Positions 1 to 11,396 are shown, numbered from the stretch's first letter. The stretch is 64,000 nucleotides of DNA from Aquarana catesbeiana (GCF_042186555.1 NC_133336.1:185122099-185186098), one strand, 5' to 3'. Program-made: numbers and translations. The notes: generated from the letters alone by a model not told the origin.

Positions 1-156
1 CACTGCTCTTATATGTTGAATACCATTTATAATAAATCTCAATGTACATGCCTTTTTAAGTATTTTTCCAAGAGGTCAGATAGCCGTAAAACTCAGGAAA
101 ATGTGTGCATGTCGGTATGGCTGTTAGCTGTTAACTCTTTTAGATCTGACATCTTA

Positions 157-660
157 GAACTGAGGTCTCCAAACTTTTGGGCAAGTTTTCTGTGCCCCAT
201 CACTGGCAGGAATAGTGCCCCATCACTGGCGTCAGTGGCAGGAATAGTGCCCCATCACTGGCGTCAGTGGCAGGAATAGTGCCCCATCACTGGCGTCAGT
301 GGCAGGAATAGTGCCCCATCACTGGCGTCAGTGGCAGGAATAGTGCCCCATCACTGGCGTCAGTGGCAGGAATAGTGGCCATCATTGGTGTCAGGGGCCG
401 GAATAGTGCCCTATTGTTGGCATTAGTAGGAGGAACAGTGCTCCATCTTTGATGTCAGTGGGAGGAATAGTGTCCCAATGTTTATACCAGCAGAAGGAAG
501 CATGACCCATCATTGGTGCCAGTGGAAGGAATATGGCCCCACACTATTGTCAATGAAAGGAATTATACCCCACTGTTGGTGTCGGTGGAAAACAAATGGT
601 GCCTTATTATTGGTGTCAGTAGGAGGAAACAATACCTTAATTTAATTACGCATTTCACTC
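157..660. repeat. 32-bp minisatellite in a hAT-like end
   Basis: From about 190 to 370 a 32-bp unit containing ggaatagtgccccatcactg is repeated nearly identically about five times, then decays into diverged units up to about 640. The left edge (157-180) reads ctgaggtctccaaac, resembling the caggggtctccaaa terminus of the hAT-type element at 13113-18449. I infer that this is the internal minisatellite of a degraded copy of that family. No coding content is supported. Confidence 0.75.
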
Positions 661-1541
661 CATCAGGAGTCTGATCATAAAGTACTACAATTAAGTTTCT
701 AATGGGAGAGAATTGTGCAAGAGCAGCAGGTGGACCTTTCCTTTGTATTGGAGGACATCAAAAAATGTTTGGCCTTTTGCATATCGAGTGTCTTCATTTT
801 TGCTTGTTTGCTATTGACATTGGGGATCAAGGACCGTCCTGAAGCATGAGTGGAGCATGAGGGGAAGCTTGTTGTGGAGTGGTTGGGATAATTCAGGAGA
901 TTTAAGCTGTCTGCAGAAAGTATAAGAGCCATGCGGAGACAACATTTAAAAGGTGGATTCTTGCAAAGCCTTTTCTTCTACCTTAACATTTACCATTCTA
1001 GCTAAATTACTTCATTATATTGAAACGGATGGTCTCACTCATTTTTGCTAAGGGATATGGACTTCGGCTCCCTTCTGCAGCCAGTCCAGCCAGATCTGCC
1101 TGAACATCAACTGTCCCCCAAACCCCTTCTACAGAGACCACATGGCCCATGCCAAGGCATTGATCTTATAACCAGCTACAGGAGACACTTCCGAGGCTTT
1201 TCTCACAAAAAGGTTTATTACTCAGATTGTCACCATTTACAAATATAATTTAGCCAAATCAGATAATTGAATTGAGTTAGGAACAGAAACACTTTAGAGA
1301 CTTAGAACCCCGATTCTGATAAGCTGGTTAAAAAGGTATAAATTTATGACGACCAGCACAATAGGAACATGGACACGTTTCAGCACACACTAAAGCTTTA
1401 ACCAGTCTAGCTTATCGTAAAAGATCTCCTGATATGCTTCAATGATCTGCAATGTCTAAACTAGGATATGGTGAGAAGCTCTGGCAGTTTCCTAAATTTA
1501 TTTTTTTAAAGCCCATCTTCAGCCAAAACCGTATATACACA
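661..1541. other. intronic sequence without a supported gene
   Basis: No recognised element. A short stretch at about 1077-1170 reads like an exon (see findings) but is not called. Lies within the inferred second intron of the GOLPH3L gene, which is transcribed leftwards. Confidence 0.4.
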
Positions 1542-2038
1542 CACTATATTACCAAAAGTATTGTGCGGACGCCTTAAGAGTTCCCTTTACTAAAACTAAG
1601 GGGCCAAGCCCAACCCCTGAAAAACAAACCCACACCATAATCCCCCCTCCACCAAATGATTTGGACCAGTGCACAAACCAAGCTCCATAAAGACATGGAT
1701 GAGCGAGTTTGGGGTGGAGGAACTTGACTGGCCTGCAGAGAGCCCTGACCTCAACCCGATAGAACACCTCTGGGATGAATTAGAGCGGAGACTGCGAGCC
1801 AGGGCTTCTCGTTCACATCAATGCCTGACCTCACAAATGCACTTCTGGAAGAATGGTCAAACATTCCCATAGACACATTCCTAAACACTTGTGGACAGCC
1901 TTCCCAGAAGAGTTGAAGCTGTTATAGCTGCAAAGGGTGGGCCAACTCAATATTGAACCCTACGGACTAAGACTGGGATGCCATTAAAGTTAATGTACGT
2001 GTAAAGGCAGGCGTACCAATACTTTTGGTAATATAGTG
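1542..2038 (+). mobile_element. Internally rearranged Tc1-like element
   Basis: The 21-bp termini are inverted copies (cactatattaccaaaag at 1542 and its complement ending at 2038), with TA after the right end. The right two thirds encode, on the plus strand, the C-terminal DDE part of a Tc1 transposase (SPDLNPIEHLWDELE near 1745-1790). The left third encodes, on the minus strand, an upstream catalytic segment with GGGGIMVW. The two parts face opposite ways and meet near 1655-1672, so the copy is internally inverted and deleted. It is non-autonomous. Confidence 0.85.
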
Positions 2039-2045
2039 TAGATAA

Positions 2046-2386
2046 GAAAAAAAAAAAAAAAAAAAAAAAAGAAGGTCTAACTGATAACAAAATGTATATT
2101 TTTACTAGAGTGGGAAAGGGGTCTAACATTGTTTTTATTGCGGTCTGTGCCTTCCTGTTCAGAGGACAACTGCATCTCCTATTTCGGGTGTCCAAGCGAC
2201 AGGAAGGGACAGAAAATCAAATACAGAAATAAAGACTTGTCAAAAACATTACTTCTTCCTCCAAAAAAAAAAAAAAAAAAAAAAAAAATATTGTCGAGAG
2301 CGAGACTTTCAGTTCTAGTGCTAGTAGCATGTTTATCTAGGACTAATATGCCAATGTTTGCAAGTTTGCCTGGAGTTCCACTTTAA
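2046..2386. repeat. poly(A) tracts and TTAA-ended repeat remnant
   Basis: Two A-runs (about 2046-2069 and 2262-2288) flank a diverged repeat that ends in gttccactttaa at 2375-2386, the terminal motif shared by the TTAAAGTGG miniature elements elsewhere here. The left boundary is unclear. Nothing is coding. Confidence 0.4.
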
Positions 2387-2807
2387 AAAATTGTCAATAA
2401 ACAGAACACATTCCCATAAAAGATTACATAGCTGGAATGAGAGCTCTGTAAAAAGACAGCAGTCATTCAATCTACATAAAATAAAGGAGGACTGCCTACT
2501 GAAGATAAATTCAGCAGGAAATTCCTGCTCGGTCTAATTATTTAGCCTTATTAAGTGAAATATTACTGCTGGTCACAGGTTGCCTCACCCTAGCGAATCT
2601 GATGAACCTGATAAAGGTATGTGCAGCACACATGCTTTTTATAGCTCCCATCTCCACCTATTTATTGAAATGAGCTTCAAGCATTCCTATACATGTTCTG
2701 CCTTTCATACATTACTAATTATAACCCTTAAAAATGTTAAATTAAAAAGAAGAAAGCACAAGCAGAGAGCTGGCATTAGTAGAATCAGAAGGCACGTCAT
2801 AAGAAAT

Positions 2808-3106
2808 AGCACACTTGCATGAAAAAAATAAAAATAAAAACATTTTTCAGCCTGGGATGGCTCATGGATCGAACACAAGTACACAGTGATAGCGACCGAT
2901 CATGCAGGAGCCATGACATGTGCAGTTGGAGTGAGCTTGATGTTGGATGTGGGCGGGCCGCAACACGTTTCAGGGGTCCTGCCCCCTTTGTCAAGCCTGC
3001 TACTGCATGATCGGCCACTGTTATTGTGTACTCATGCCGTTTCATGGTCCAATCATGATCAATCCCAGGCTGGATAAAGTGTTTTTTTTTCCCATGCAGG
3101 TGTGCT
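2808..3106 (-). mobile_element. Foldback element with hammerhead-like centre
   Basis: Arms of about 55 bp (agcacac...cagcctgggat from 2808; mirror copy ending tgtgct at 3106) form an imperfect inverted repeat around a loop that holds a hammerhead-like motif (2958-2998). There is no open frame. No TSD was found, so the insertion mechanism is unproven. It is grouped with the other foldbacks by the shared loop motif. Confidence 0.6.
2958..2998 (-). ncRNA. Degenerate hammerhead-ribozyme-like motif
   Basis: On the minus strand the order is TTGACAA (degenerate CUGANGA box, 2988-2994), a stem II of A-GGGG pairing CCCC-T with loop, GAAA (2968-2971), a three-pair stem III (ACG/UGU) and U as the nucleotide before the predicted cleavage point. 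Stem I has only two adjacent pairs. Box positions C3 and G8 are changed, so this copy is probably inactive. Confidence 0.4.
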
Positions 3107-3270
3107 ATTCCTTAATAAATAGTGTTACCCGCCATTCCATTAAAACTCCAGCGCCCAGATTGTGCTTTCTTCATGCAAGTGGATCCTTCCCAGATTTGTT
3201 ACTGGAGCTACAGGAGTTTATTTGGATCTTTTTCTGTCCTCTGCATTTCTAACTGGGACTTCTTCATATA

Positions 3271-4037
3271 CAGTGGATATTTAACCCCTGTTAAAATGTC
3301 AGGTTTCTGTGATGTAAAAAAACGAGACAAAGATAAATCATTTCAGAACTTTTTCCACCTTCTAATGTGACCTATACACTGTACAACTCAGTTGAAAAAC
3401 AAACTGAAATCTTTTATGGGGGGGGGGGAATAAAATAATGCGGTTGCATAAGTGTGCACATCCTCTTATAACTGGGGAGGATGTAGCGGTGTTCAGAATT
3501 AAGCAATCACATTCAAACTCATGTTAAATAGGAGTCAGTACACACCTTCCATCATTTAGAACCCTTTCACATTGGGGCGGTGCGGGCGTTTACGGTAAAG
3601 CGGCGCTAGTTTTAATGCCGCTTTACCACTGTATAGCGGCACTATTCGGCTGCTAGCGGGCGCTTTTAACCCCCGCTAGCAGCCGAAGAAAGGGTTAATA
3701 GCGCCCGTGTTGCAGCGCTGCCGAATTGCTTTGCAGGCACTTCAGCATCGCTGCCCATTCATTTCCATGGGCAGGGCGTTTTGGGAGCGCTGTATACACA
3801 AAGATGCTGCTTGCAGGACTTTTTTTTCTGTCCTGCAACCGCACTGCCCCAGTGTGAGAGCACTCGGTCTTTCACACTGGGGTGGCTTGAGAGGCGCTTT
3901 TCAGGAGCAATTTTTAGCTCTAAAAACGCCTGAAAAGCACCCCAGTGTGAAAGGGGTCTAAAAGTGCCTCTGATTAAACCCAAAAAAAGTTCAGCTGTTC
4001 TAGTAGGTCTTTCCCGACATTTTCTTAGTTGCATCCT
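3271..4037 (+). mobile_element. Tc1-like 5' fragment, interrupted
   Basis: Starts with cagtggatat after TA and continues with the non-coding 5' region of a Tc1-like element known from fish and frogs (recognised from the text following the terminus). It is split by a 400-bp miniature element at 3559-3958 and breaks off near 4037 before the transposase start. No transposase is left. Confidence 0.65.
3559..3958. mobile_element. PIF/Harbinger-type MITE in Tc1
   Basis: Inverted ends gaaccctttcaca and tgtgaaaggggtc, flanked by TTA on the left and TAA (TTA with one change) on the right. The sequence on either side joins back into the Tc1 element, which identifies the pre-insertion site. The interior is strongly foldback and GC-rich, with the palindromic ctgctagcgg/ccgctagcag pair near 3650-3685. 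Non-coding. Confidence 0.65.
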
Positions 4038-4494
4038 TAAAAGAGGATGCCTTATTAGGATGAAACATCGGGACGGACTCTGCTGATGCCACTGCGTTGC
4101 TTTGATTTTATCCAAATGCTTTTAATGTCTTCTCAAATGTGAATGACCATTTTATCATTTTTCAATAAATGTTTTACATCTAAAAACGGAATCACACTAT
4201 GAGGCCCAATTTTTTTCTCCTTTTGCCATATATGTCATATTGAGAGGAACCGCTCACGAATTCCGGTCACTATTCCTATGGTGGATACCCACTGATGTCA
4301 AAACTGTCACAAGTCCTTACCTGATTTGGTTTATATTGGAAGTGGTGGTTGCTGTACCTCCTTGGGTATGTGACACCAAAAGCTTGGTTTACTCATCAGG
4401 CATACGCCTAGTTGGGTTCAACCTGTCTGGTAAGCCTCTTTCCTTACGGTGGTGGATTATCTACAGACAACCAGTTCACACATATTCACAGTCA
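4038..4494. other. unassigned intronic repeat-like sequence
   Basis: Contains gatgaaacatcgggac (about 4060), which loosely resembles the 3' half of the hammerhead-like motif, and an aataaatgttttacatc tail-like stretch. I could not define boundaries. No coding sequence. Confidence 0.3.
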
Positions 4495-4706
4495 CTATAT
4501 TTGATTGACAGCAGCGGAAGCCAATGGCTGCGCTGATATCAATCTATCCAATCAAGAGCCGAGAACCCCGGGCAGAGAGACAGCACGTCCCTGCCGGATC
4601 AAGTTCGAGGGGGTCAGGTAAGTAAAATGGGGGGGGCTGGGGGGCCGGTCACTGCCAGGTGTTTTTTCAAGGTGAAAAAACCGCAAGTGTTTACAACCCC
4701 TTTAAT
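4495..4706. mobile_element. Partial Kolobok-like TTAA miniature element
   Basis: Shares the block ttgattgacagcag...gccaatggctg with copies at about 20628, 29640, 30278, 42800 and 60395, and ends in acaacccctttaa. One end only. Non-autonomous and non-coding. Confidence 0.55.
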
Positions 4707-4841
4707 GCATTCTCTACATTATAGCCAAGCTTTACTCTGTCAGTCTATAGTTAACTTCTTATACTGCTAGCATTAGTAAATGCATAGTAAGGTATATTAT
4801 ATTTGTTTAAAACTTTTTTTTTTTTTACATTTCTTCAGGTA

Positions 4842-5808
4842 AACAGAGTATTGGTAACTGTAAGCGCAAACACACAAGTCCATATATAACAGGAGATATA
4901 AAGGGCTGAGCAACTTAGTCCATAGGGGACAGGCTGGAAGTTCAAGGGTTAAGTGGTAACCGGTAATGTAATGGTTGAAGTAGGCTGGTAGGCTAGGCGG
5001 CTGCTGTCCTCAGAGAGCTGGCTCTGTGATGGATGAGAGAGGGGTAGAGAAGGAAGCGCCACCTGAGTGTAGTATTAACAAATGATGTTTAATGACACCA
5101 GGTAAAAACACACTTACAGGATAAAAACATATAAAAGGCTCATCTGTATAGGTATGTGGTCTTCAGTGTTCCCTCTGATCCTGTGGTGGTGACGCTGCAG
5201 GGATGCTGGGCTGCAGAAGGTGGATTACCAGCCGGGAGCTCCTTCTGTGGCCATCAGGAAGAGACTAGGGGCCGGCGTGGAGCGTGCATGACGTCACAGG
5301 TCGTCCGTCTGCTTCTAGGATCGGTATCCAGGGGAGGGATCGTCCAGGGAGGAGGGCTAGCAGGGAGGTTGAGGGAAGGCTACATGCACGGAGCCACTGC
5401 TCCTTCAAGAGGCCTATTGAAGGAGCAGTGGCTCTGAGTGCGTAGCCTTCTCTCAACCTCCCTGCTAGCCCTCCTCCCTGGACGATCCCTCCCCAGGATA
5501 CCGAACCCAGAAGCAGACGGACGACCTGTGACGTCATGCACGCTCCACGTGCGCTCCACACCGGCCCCTAGTCTCTTCCTGATGGCCACAGAAGGAGCTC
5601 CCAGCTGGTAATCCACCTTCTGCAGCCCAGCATCCCTGCAGCGTCACCACCACAGGATCAGAAGGAACACGAGGACCACATACCTATACAGCCTATACAG
5701 ATGAGCCTTTTATATGTTTTTATCCTGTAAGTGTGTTTTTACCTGGTGTCATTAAACATCATTTGTTAATACTACACTCAGGTGGCGCTTCCTTCTCTAC
5801 CCCTCTCT
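4842..5808. mobile_element. Giant palindromic element with 14-bp TSD
   Basis: Flanked by a perfect 14-bp direct repeat, catttcttcaggta, at 4828-4841 and 5809-5822. Within it, 5031-5408 and about 5417-5808 are near-identical inverted arms of about 380-390 bp meeting at 5408-5416. An unpaired 190-bp segment (4842-5030) lies on the left only. The TSD length matches the PLE at 14689-18321 rather than any cut-and-paste family. The centre (ttgaaggagcagtggctct then gagtgcgta) looks like a worn hammerhead-like core. No open frame of note. Confidence 0.8.
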
Positions 5809-5822
5809 CATTTCTTCAGGTA

Positions 5823-6190
5823 CTTCCTGGTTTCCATACCTAGGCACATGATGTCATACATCCCACGAGTCTTCAGGAGGGGAGGAGCATTTTCTTAGCG
5901 AAGCACATCCTCTTGCCTGCATGCCTGAGAAGGGCAGTTGGATTACAGGAAGTAAATGCTATATAAATCATCTGCCCTTACTCAAGATGGCCACTGTCAG
6001 AAATACTAGGGGGAAGACCACGGAAAGGTGGAAACCCTGTCAACGGTGACAGTGTGCTGCTAGAGGGCTTCGTTTTAAGGCAAGTCTCGCAAATATGGGC
6101 TAGTATGCGATGCTAGCCCATTATGGCATTGCTTTGCAGGGTATTTATTTTTTTTATTTTTTCTAAGATGCGGTTTACTACTGCTTTAAC
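5823..6190. other. intronic sequence without a supported gene
   Basis: Only a short inverted motif (gctagtatgcgatgctagc near 6090-6115) is seen, which recurs in the TTAA miniature element at 11469-11719. No gene. Confidence 0.4.
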
Positions 6191-6990
6191 CTCCCACAGT
6201 GGCCTCCAACCTCCCATAATGGCCCGCTGTGTCCCCCGGGCCCCTTGAGAGCCCTCAGTCTCCACAGTGCCCCCCCCCCCCCCAAAAGCCCTTAGTCTCC
6301 AGAGTGCCCCCCATAGTGCCCTCCAACCTCCCATAACAGCCCACTGTGTCGCCAGGCCCCCTAACAGCCCTCAGTCTCCACACTGCCCCCAACCCCGGGG
6401 AGCCCGCTTTTTCCACAGTGCCCCCCGCAGTGCCCTCCAACCTCCCATAATGGTCCACAGTATCCCGGGCCCCCCAGAGCCCTCAGTATCTACAGTGCCC
6501 CCCCGCCCCGAGAGCCCTCATTCTCCGCAGTGCCCCCCATAGTGCCCTCCAACCTCCCATAATGGTCCATAGTATCCCCAGCCCCCCCAGAGCCCTCAGA
6601 TTCTACAGTGCCCCCCCCATAGTGCCCTCCAACCTCCCATGATGACCCACTGTGTCCCCAGGCCCCCCGAGTGCCCTCAGTTTCCACACTGCCCCCACCC
6701 CCGGGAGCCCGCATTTTCCACAGTGCCCCCCGCAGTGCCCTCCAACCTCCCATAATGGTCCACAGTATCCCCGACCCCCCCAGAGCCCTCAGTCTCTACA
6801 GTGCCCCCCATAGTTACCTACAACCTCCCATAATGGTCTACTGTGCCCTCAAGCCACCCCCCTCCCTAGAAACTTCATCCCCTACAAGACCACCAAGTCT
6901 GCTGCAGACGTCCAGTGCCCCCAACCTGCCACAGTACCAAACATGCCACAAACCTCCACAAAGTGCTTCTGAGAAAACAATGTATGCTGG
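6190..6990. repeat. C-rich tandem repeat, about 80-120-bp unit
   Basis: Units share cagtgccccccatagtgccc and cctcccataatgg and recur about seven times with variable spacing. Open frames on both strands here only reflect the repeat. G-rich on the minus strand. Confidence 0.75.
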
Positions 6991-7199
6991 GATTGTCAAA
7001 AGGCTTCAGGTCACAAGCAGTTTAGTGTAAAAACTCTTTCCTTGTCACTGTATTTCTCATACAGATGATAAATGGTATGTTTGACAATATTATATTGTAT
7101 ATCACGACTCAGCTTAAAGTTATAGTAGTGGGTTCAGTAAAATATTCATAAGACGTCATTCCACTTTTGCAGTCAGATTTGAAGCTCCCATTCACACAG

Positions 7200-7231
7200 C
7201 AAAAAAAAAAAAAAAAAAAGAAAGAAGTGTA

Positions 7232-7282
<51 letters not shown>
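7200..7282. repeat. poly(A) and (TA)n microsatellite
   Basis: An A-run (7200-7219) is followed by a short gtgtgta transition and about 26 TA repeats ending near 7281. Confidence 0.9.
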
Positions 7283-7285
<3 letters not shown>

Positions 7286-7661
7286 TATTATTTTCTGCAA
7301 GCTACTTTTAACACTATGAAATGAGAGGAAACAATGAGAACAATGAGGGACACACTGAGTTTCCCCTCATTACCAGGCCAGCTTCTAGATCTTTAGCCCT
7401 TTGTTGAGACAGTGTTCAAATCTAGTTTACAACTGATGAGAACAACTGCCAGTAGAGTACAGGTAGGGTTAATTATGGCAAACAATCGACAATGTAAGCA
7501 ATTTTTTAAGTTATGCATGGGAACATTTAACAAATATATAGTAGGTGTTCTCCTAAATTGGCTGCAAAAGTTGAAAAACACTTTAAAGAGATGTTTAAGT
7601 TTTGCACAATAGGCTGTTTTGAGCCTCCAGTCAATACAGGATATCACTTTAAATAATGTAC

Positions 7662-7830
7662 CTCTTTGTCTTTTAATCCTAAAAGCAGCACTTCCTCCAT
7701 AAGCGTAAGCCTCATGTCTTTGCAATCCCCTGAGGACTCGTCATCTTTTTCTTTGCTGCCATCCTCTGAATCTGCTCTCCGGTCTTGTCCCTCCTCTCCG
7801 CGCCGTCCCCGACGTATTAAAGTGGTCATC
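7662..7830 (-). CDS. GOLPH3L: GOLPH3L, first coding exon (partial gene)
   Basis: The minus-strand ATG at 7829-7827 opens 56 codons: MTTL, a charged linker rich in D, E, K and R, then the conserved block RLTLMEEVLLLGLKDKE. That block is the start of the GOLPH3 domain, which binds phosphatidylinositol 4-phosphate at the trans-Golgi; GOLPH3L modulates GOLPH3 in Golgi-to-surface traffic. The exon closes at GAG|GTACAT, a phase-0 donor at 7661-7660, and an AG lies one base before the ATG (7832-7831), fitting a preceding non-coding exon. MTTL and KDKE favour GOLPH3L over GOLPH3 (MTSL, KDRE, from memory), as does the HORMAD1 exon upstream. The next exon would encode the GYTSFW block; I do not find it between 1 and 7661, so it probably lies beyond the left edge. 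Weak polypyrimidine tract at the acceptor. Confidence 0.88.
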
Positions 7831-8607
7831 CTTCAAAATGAGCAGAGATTCAAATAAGATTTTTGCGCATCAAGGGTCAAAGTATTTGTACATTACTAAG
7901 GATAAGGGAGTTGCTTCCTAAAAATTGGGAGGGTGGGTCAAACCAAAGAATCAGCGGTAGAACAGCAACAAACTGGGACCTGAACCGGTCGTTGGGGGCA
8001 AATCCTTAAAGTGCATCTATGGTTAAAATATAAAATGTATTTAATAGGGGGCTGAATTATCAGGTTGTGTAGCCTAGGTGTTTTAAAGCCCAACCCAAAA
8101 AATTTTTTACCTGTACGTCCCACCCACCCCCCTAACCCATCCTGCCCGCTGTAAGTTTTTCCTGATTTGGTTCATCCAGTTATACTTATCAGAGTCCCCC
8201 CCACCCCCCCCCATCCAGGTCCATCACTGATGTACAGTAGTTCCCTCACTGAAGAATCCCCTTCACTCCCATTGGAGGTCATCTCTCTTCAGGATCCTAA
8301 GAGGACCCCTCCACTGGCCGGCCAATTGGAATTGTCCCCATGATGCAGGCAGTGATGTGGACACCTGGAAGAAGGACTACTCCATGATGTAAACAGAGAA
8401 GGACCAGGCGCCACATGATCACATGACCATGGCTTCAGGTAAGTGAAAATGGGGGTTTAGAGAGCTTTTTTGCTAAACCAGTGATCAGATCGAGAGGCGT
8501 GGGGGGTTACATCAGTCCTGGAGTTGGGCTTTAAAGCTCCAACTCCAGGTGGGGGAAAAAAAAAAAAAAAAAAACACTGCACAGGTTAACTGCTCATTAT
8601 TGTTTAA
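7831..8607. other. GOLPH3L intron, repeat-derived sequence
   Basis: Holds C-rich and A-rich stretches (A-run at about 8555-8573) and scattered ttaaagtg/ctttaa motifs suggesting a degraded TTAA-type miniature element at about 8010-8545. No coding exon seen. Confidence 0.4.
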
Positions 8608-9034
8608 TGCCCCGTACACACAATCGGATTTTCCAACAACAAATGTTGGATGTGAGCTTGTTGGCGGAAAGTCCAACCGTGTGTACGCTCCATCGAACAT
8701 TTATTGGCGGACTTTCCGCCAACAAATGCTGGCTAGCAGGTTCTCAAATTTTCCGCCAACAAATGTTTGTTGTCGGACTTTCCGATCAGGTGTACACAAG
8801 TACGTCTGACAAAAGTCCACACATGCTCGGAATCAAGTACGAGCCGGAAGCGCTCAGTCTTGTAAAACTAGCGTTTGTAATGGAGATATCACGTACATCT
8901 TGTACGTCACTACGTTCGTAATCTTTGGCCAACATTTGTGTGACTGTGTGTATGCAAGACAAGTTGGAGCCAACATCCTTCCAAGAAAAGTCAGCGGTTT
9001 TGTTGTCGGAAAGTCTGATCGTGTGTACGGGGCA
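8608..9034. mobile_element. Harbinger-type MITE (TGCCCCGTACACAC)
   Basis: Ends are inverted copies of tgccccgtacacac, flanked by TAA at 8605-8607 and 9035-9037. The interior is full of inverted gttggcggaaagtcc / ggactttccgccaac segments, so it can fold extensively. Relatives at about 35150-36905 and 42001-42280. Non-coding. Confidence 0.75.
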
Positions 9035-9040
9035 TAAGAC

Positions 9041-9300
9041 TCATGTGTCAAACACAAGGCCCGCGGGCCGAACCTGGCCTGCCACACCATTTCATGTGGC
9101 CCTCACTGCAAAGGGGAAGGGATGGAGGTGAGATGTGGACCACCTGTGAGCAGCACAACCCTGAAGCCTGCACAGATGCACTCCTAGTTTATATTGCCCT
9201 AGTAAGATCCTCCTACTGTTAGAGCAATTTGGCCACACCCACCATGTGATGCGGTTTGGCAGGGGGTGGTTGAGTTCCTGCACCTATTCTGAGAAATAAA
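9041..9300. mobile_element. hAT-like fragment (tgtcaaacacaaggccc end)
   Basis: The left end, catgtgtcaaacacaaggcc followed by cgcgggcc, matches the terminus of widespread vertebrate hAT elements as I recall it. No right terminus or 8-bp TSD was identified. Confidence 0.35.
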
Positions 9301-9592
9301 GCCCTGCATAAAATGTATATAGTCTTACAATCGGCCCTTTGAGGACAACCATAATGTGCGCAGGGACTGAAGGGAATGTAAAGAGTTGCAAAAATGGTCA
9401 GCGCTATATAAATACGCTAAAGATTGGCCTTTTCTCAATAAAGTTGCAAATAATGTACCGGTTTATGATTACTGGAGCAAAGAATTTGGGCAATAAAATA
9501 TCCTTGCAGCCAATCGGGTACTAGCTTACACTAAATACGAAAGTTGCTGTGGACTACTACTACTGGGTCCAATTATCAGTCATTATCAGTCA
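9301..9592. other. intronic sequence, SINE-tail-like motif
   Basis: Contains gtcagcgctatataaatac (9398-9416), resembling the LINE-derived tail of V-SINEs, without a recognisable head. No gene. Confidence 0.3.
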
Positions 9593-9596
9593 TTAA

Positions 9597-10121
9597 AGTG
9601 TTACTAAACCCAGGAGCCTGCATTCATTATATCTGGTCTCCCACAGTACACAGAACATGGAAATGCACATAGTTTTAGTTAATATAAACTGCTAAATACC
9701 CTTTCTCATCAGCAGTATATAGCAGTCTCGTGACTTCTATAAGTGTCTTGTTAAAGCTTGTAGGAGGAGTTTTCATTCTCCGACTGTCCTATGAGGTTGC
9801 AGGAGCTCTGCCCGTGTCTGGACAGTGCCTATTCACCCTGTGCTGATCACATGCACCCTCCCAAGAAAAAAACAAAACAAAACAAAAAAAAAAAACACAA
9901 CTCTCTAGCAATACACACCAAACTGAGCATGTGCAGCCTGTCCCCTAGACTCTGTTCTATCAGGAGATGGATTGGTGAGGATCAAAGAAGACCAAGGAGA
10001 AGGATCAAACAGCCTTCATACACAATGCGGTGGATTAACCCCTTAGGTTCAACAGTGAGTATAACAAGCCTGCTTTACTGCATATACAGACTGATTTTAC
10101 TGTTGTGGGTTTAGTAACACT
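9597..10121. mobile_element. TTAA-flanked miniature element
   Basis: Ends aagtgttactaaaccca and tgggtttagtaacactt are inverted copies, and TTAA lies outside each (9593-9596, 10122-10125). The ends are close to, but distinct from, the AAGTGGTTGTAAACCC subfamily. Contains an A-rich tract. Non-coding. Confidence 0.7.
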
Positions 10122-10125
10122 TTAA

Positions 10126-11396
10126 ATTTACACCAGCCTTAAAAGTAGGAGTTTCACGTGTATTTAAAAAGCTCCTTGAATTCCTGTCAAAATTGTGTAC
10201 ATGGTTGTATTAGCGTTGTTTAACCTCAAAACTGACACGACATGAGGTGTTGCCAGGCCCTGAAAATGCGTCAAAATGCCCTATGGCATTTACAGCACGT
10301 CTGAGATGCATTTAGAAAGCATTACTAGCCAAGATGATAATACAAAAATCCATACAATAAAAAAATAAAAACAAAACAGAAGTTTCGTTTGGCAAGCTCT
10401 TCATAAATACGATACAAACGCATCAAAAAAGCGCTGATATCTCGTCTTAACGCCTTAGGTGCATTAACAGGTGCTCAAATTTCTTCGCATGCCTCTCCTC
10501 TGCTTCCTCCTCTCCTTCTGAGGCTAAGGACTGCGGTCCGCCTTTGCACAGGCATGGCAGCCTATTTATTTGAATGTACTGCTAACCCCTGCGTTTCATG
10601 CAGGAAAGAGGTTGCTGCACCATTTTTAAGCGCAGTGGCAGGGAAATATCTGACAATTTCCATTCCACTGTCCAGTGGTCTATATCTGCTCTGGGTGCCG
10701 AGAAATTTTGCAACAAATTCTCAGAATACAAAAAAAAAAAAAAAAAAAAAAGACACAGCATCATACCGCTTTTCGAAACTAAGTTCTAAAGAAAATGTAC
10801 AATATCTGTAGATCAAGCTATCATCACATGCCATCACCGTCCCAACATCATCCCCAAATTCATCATGTGCTCTACATGTATCTCTGCACACCCAACCCAG
10901 CAATCAGAAGCAGATATTCTCTGGGCACATTTCTGTCCACTGCAGGTCAATCAGCTGTTACCCAGAGTTAAATGTCAGCCCAACAGATATCTACAGGGAA
11001 TTTCCCAAAAAAGATGCCAACTGCAGAGAAATACACTTCATATAGTAAAAAGGTCATGATAACGAGGCTCAAAAAGGAGAGGGGAGGGCAAGGAGCTGGA
11101 CAAGGATCTCTAACCAATATAAGTAGAAGACCTCAGCTGAGCCCGATGGTTTTAGGTTTGGCAGCTCTCCACCCAAATGGAGTGATCCAAGCATATTTGA
11201 ATGATCCTTCTGGCTCAAAACACAGGATGCCGAGACTATCTATGTCAACACAGCCCTAAGGCCATGAAGGAATTGGGTTAGTAAGCGCTGAAAAACCAGT
11301 ACTGAAATCCAGTCCAACCGCTAAGGTAAAGTCCTTGTTTTTTTTTTTTTTACAACCTTTCCAGCTTCATGGCTCTATTAATAAACTGGATTTATA
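10126..11396. other. GOLPH3L intron, mostly unassigned
   Basis: An A-run at about 10731-10751 and a T-run at about 11338-11352. The segment 10780-11330 has no repeat I recognise and may be unique intron sequence. No exon with both splice sites was found. Confidence 0.4.

Noticed and set aside
4037..4085. Hammerhead-like motif (gatgaaacatcggg)
   Set aside because: Much of the upstream part is Tc1 5' sequence, no box precedes GAAA and no stem I was found.
5156..5616. Overlapping frames of 78-98 codons on both strands
   Set aside because: They are mirror images across the palindrome 4842-5808 and match no known protein.
1..7661. Further GOLPH3L exons (GYTSFW block and beyond)
   Set aside because: I looked for the next conserved block on the minus strand and did not find it; it is probably outside the window.
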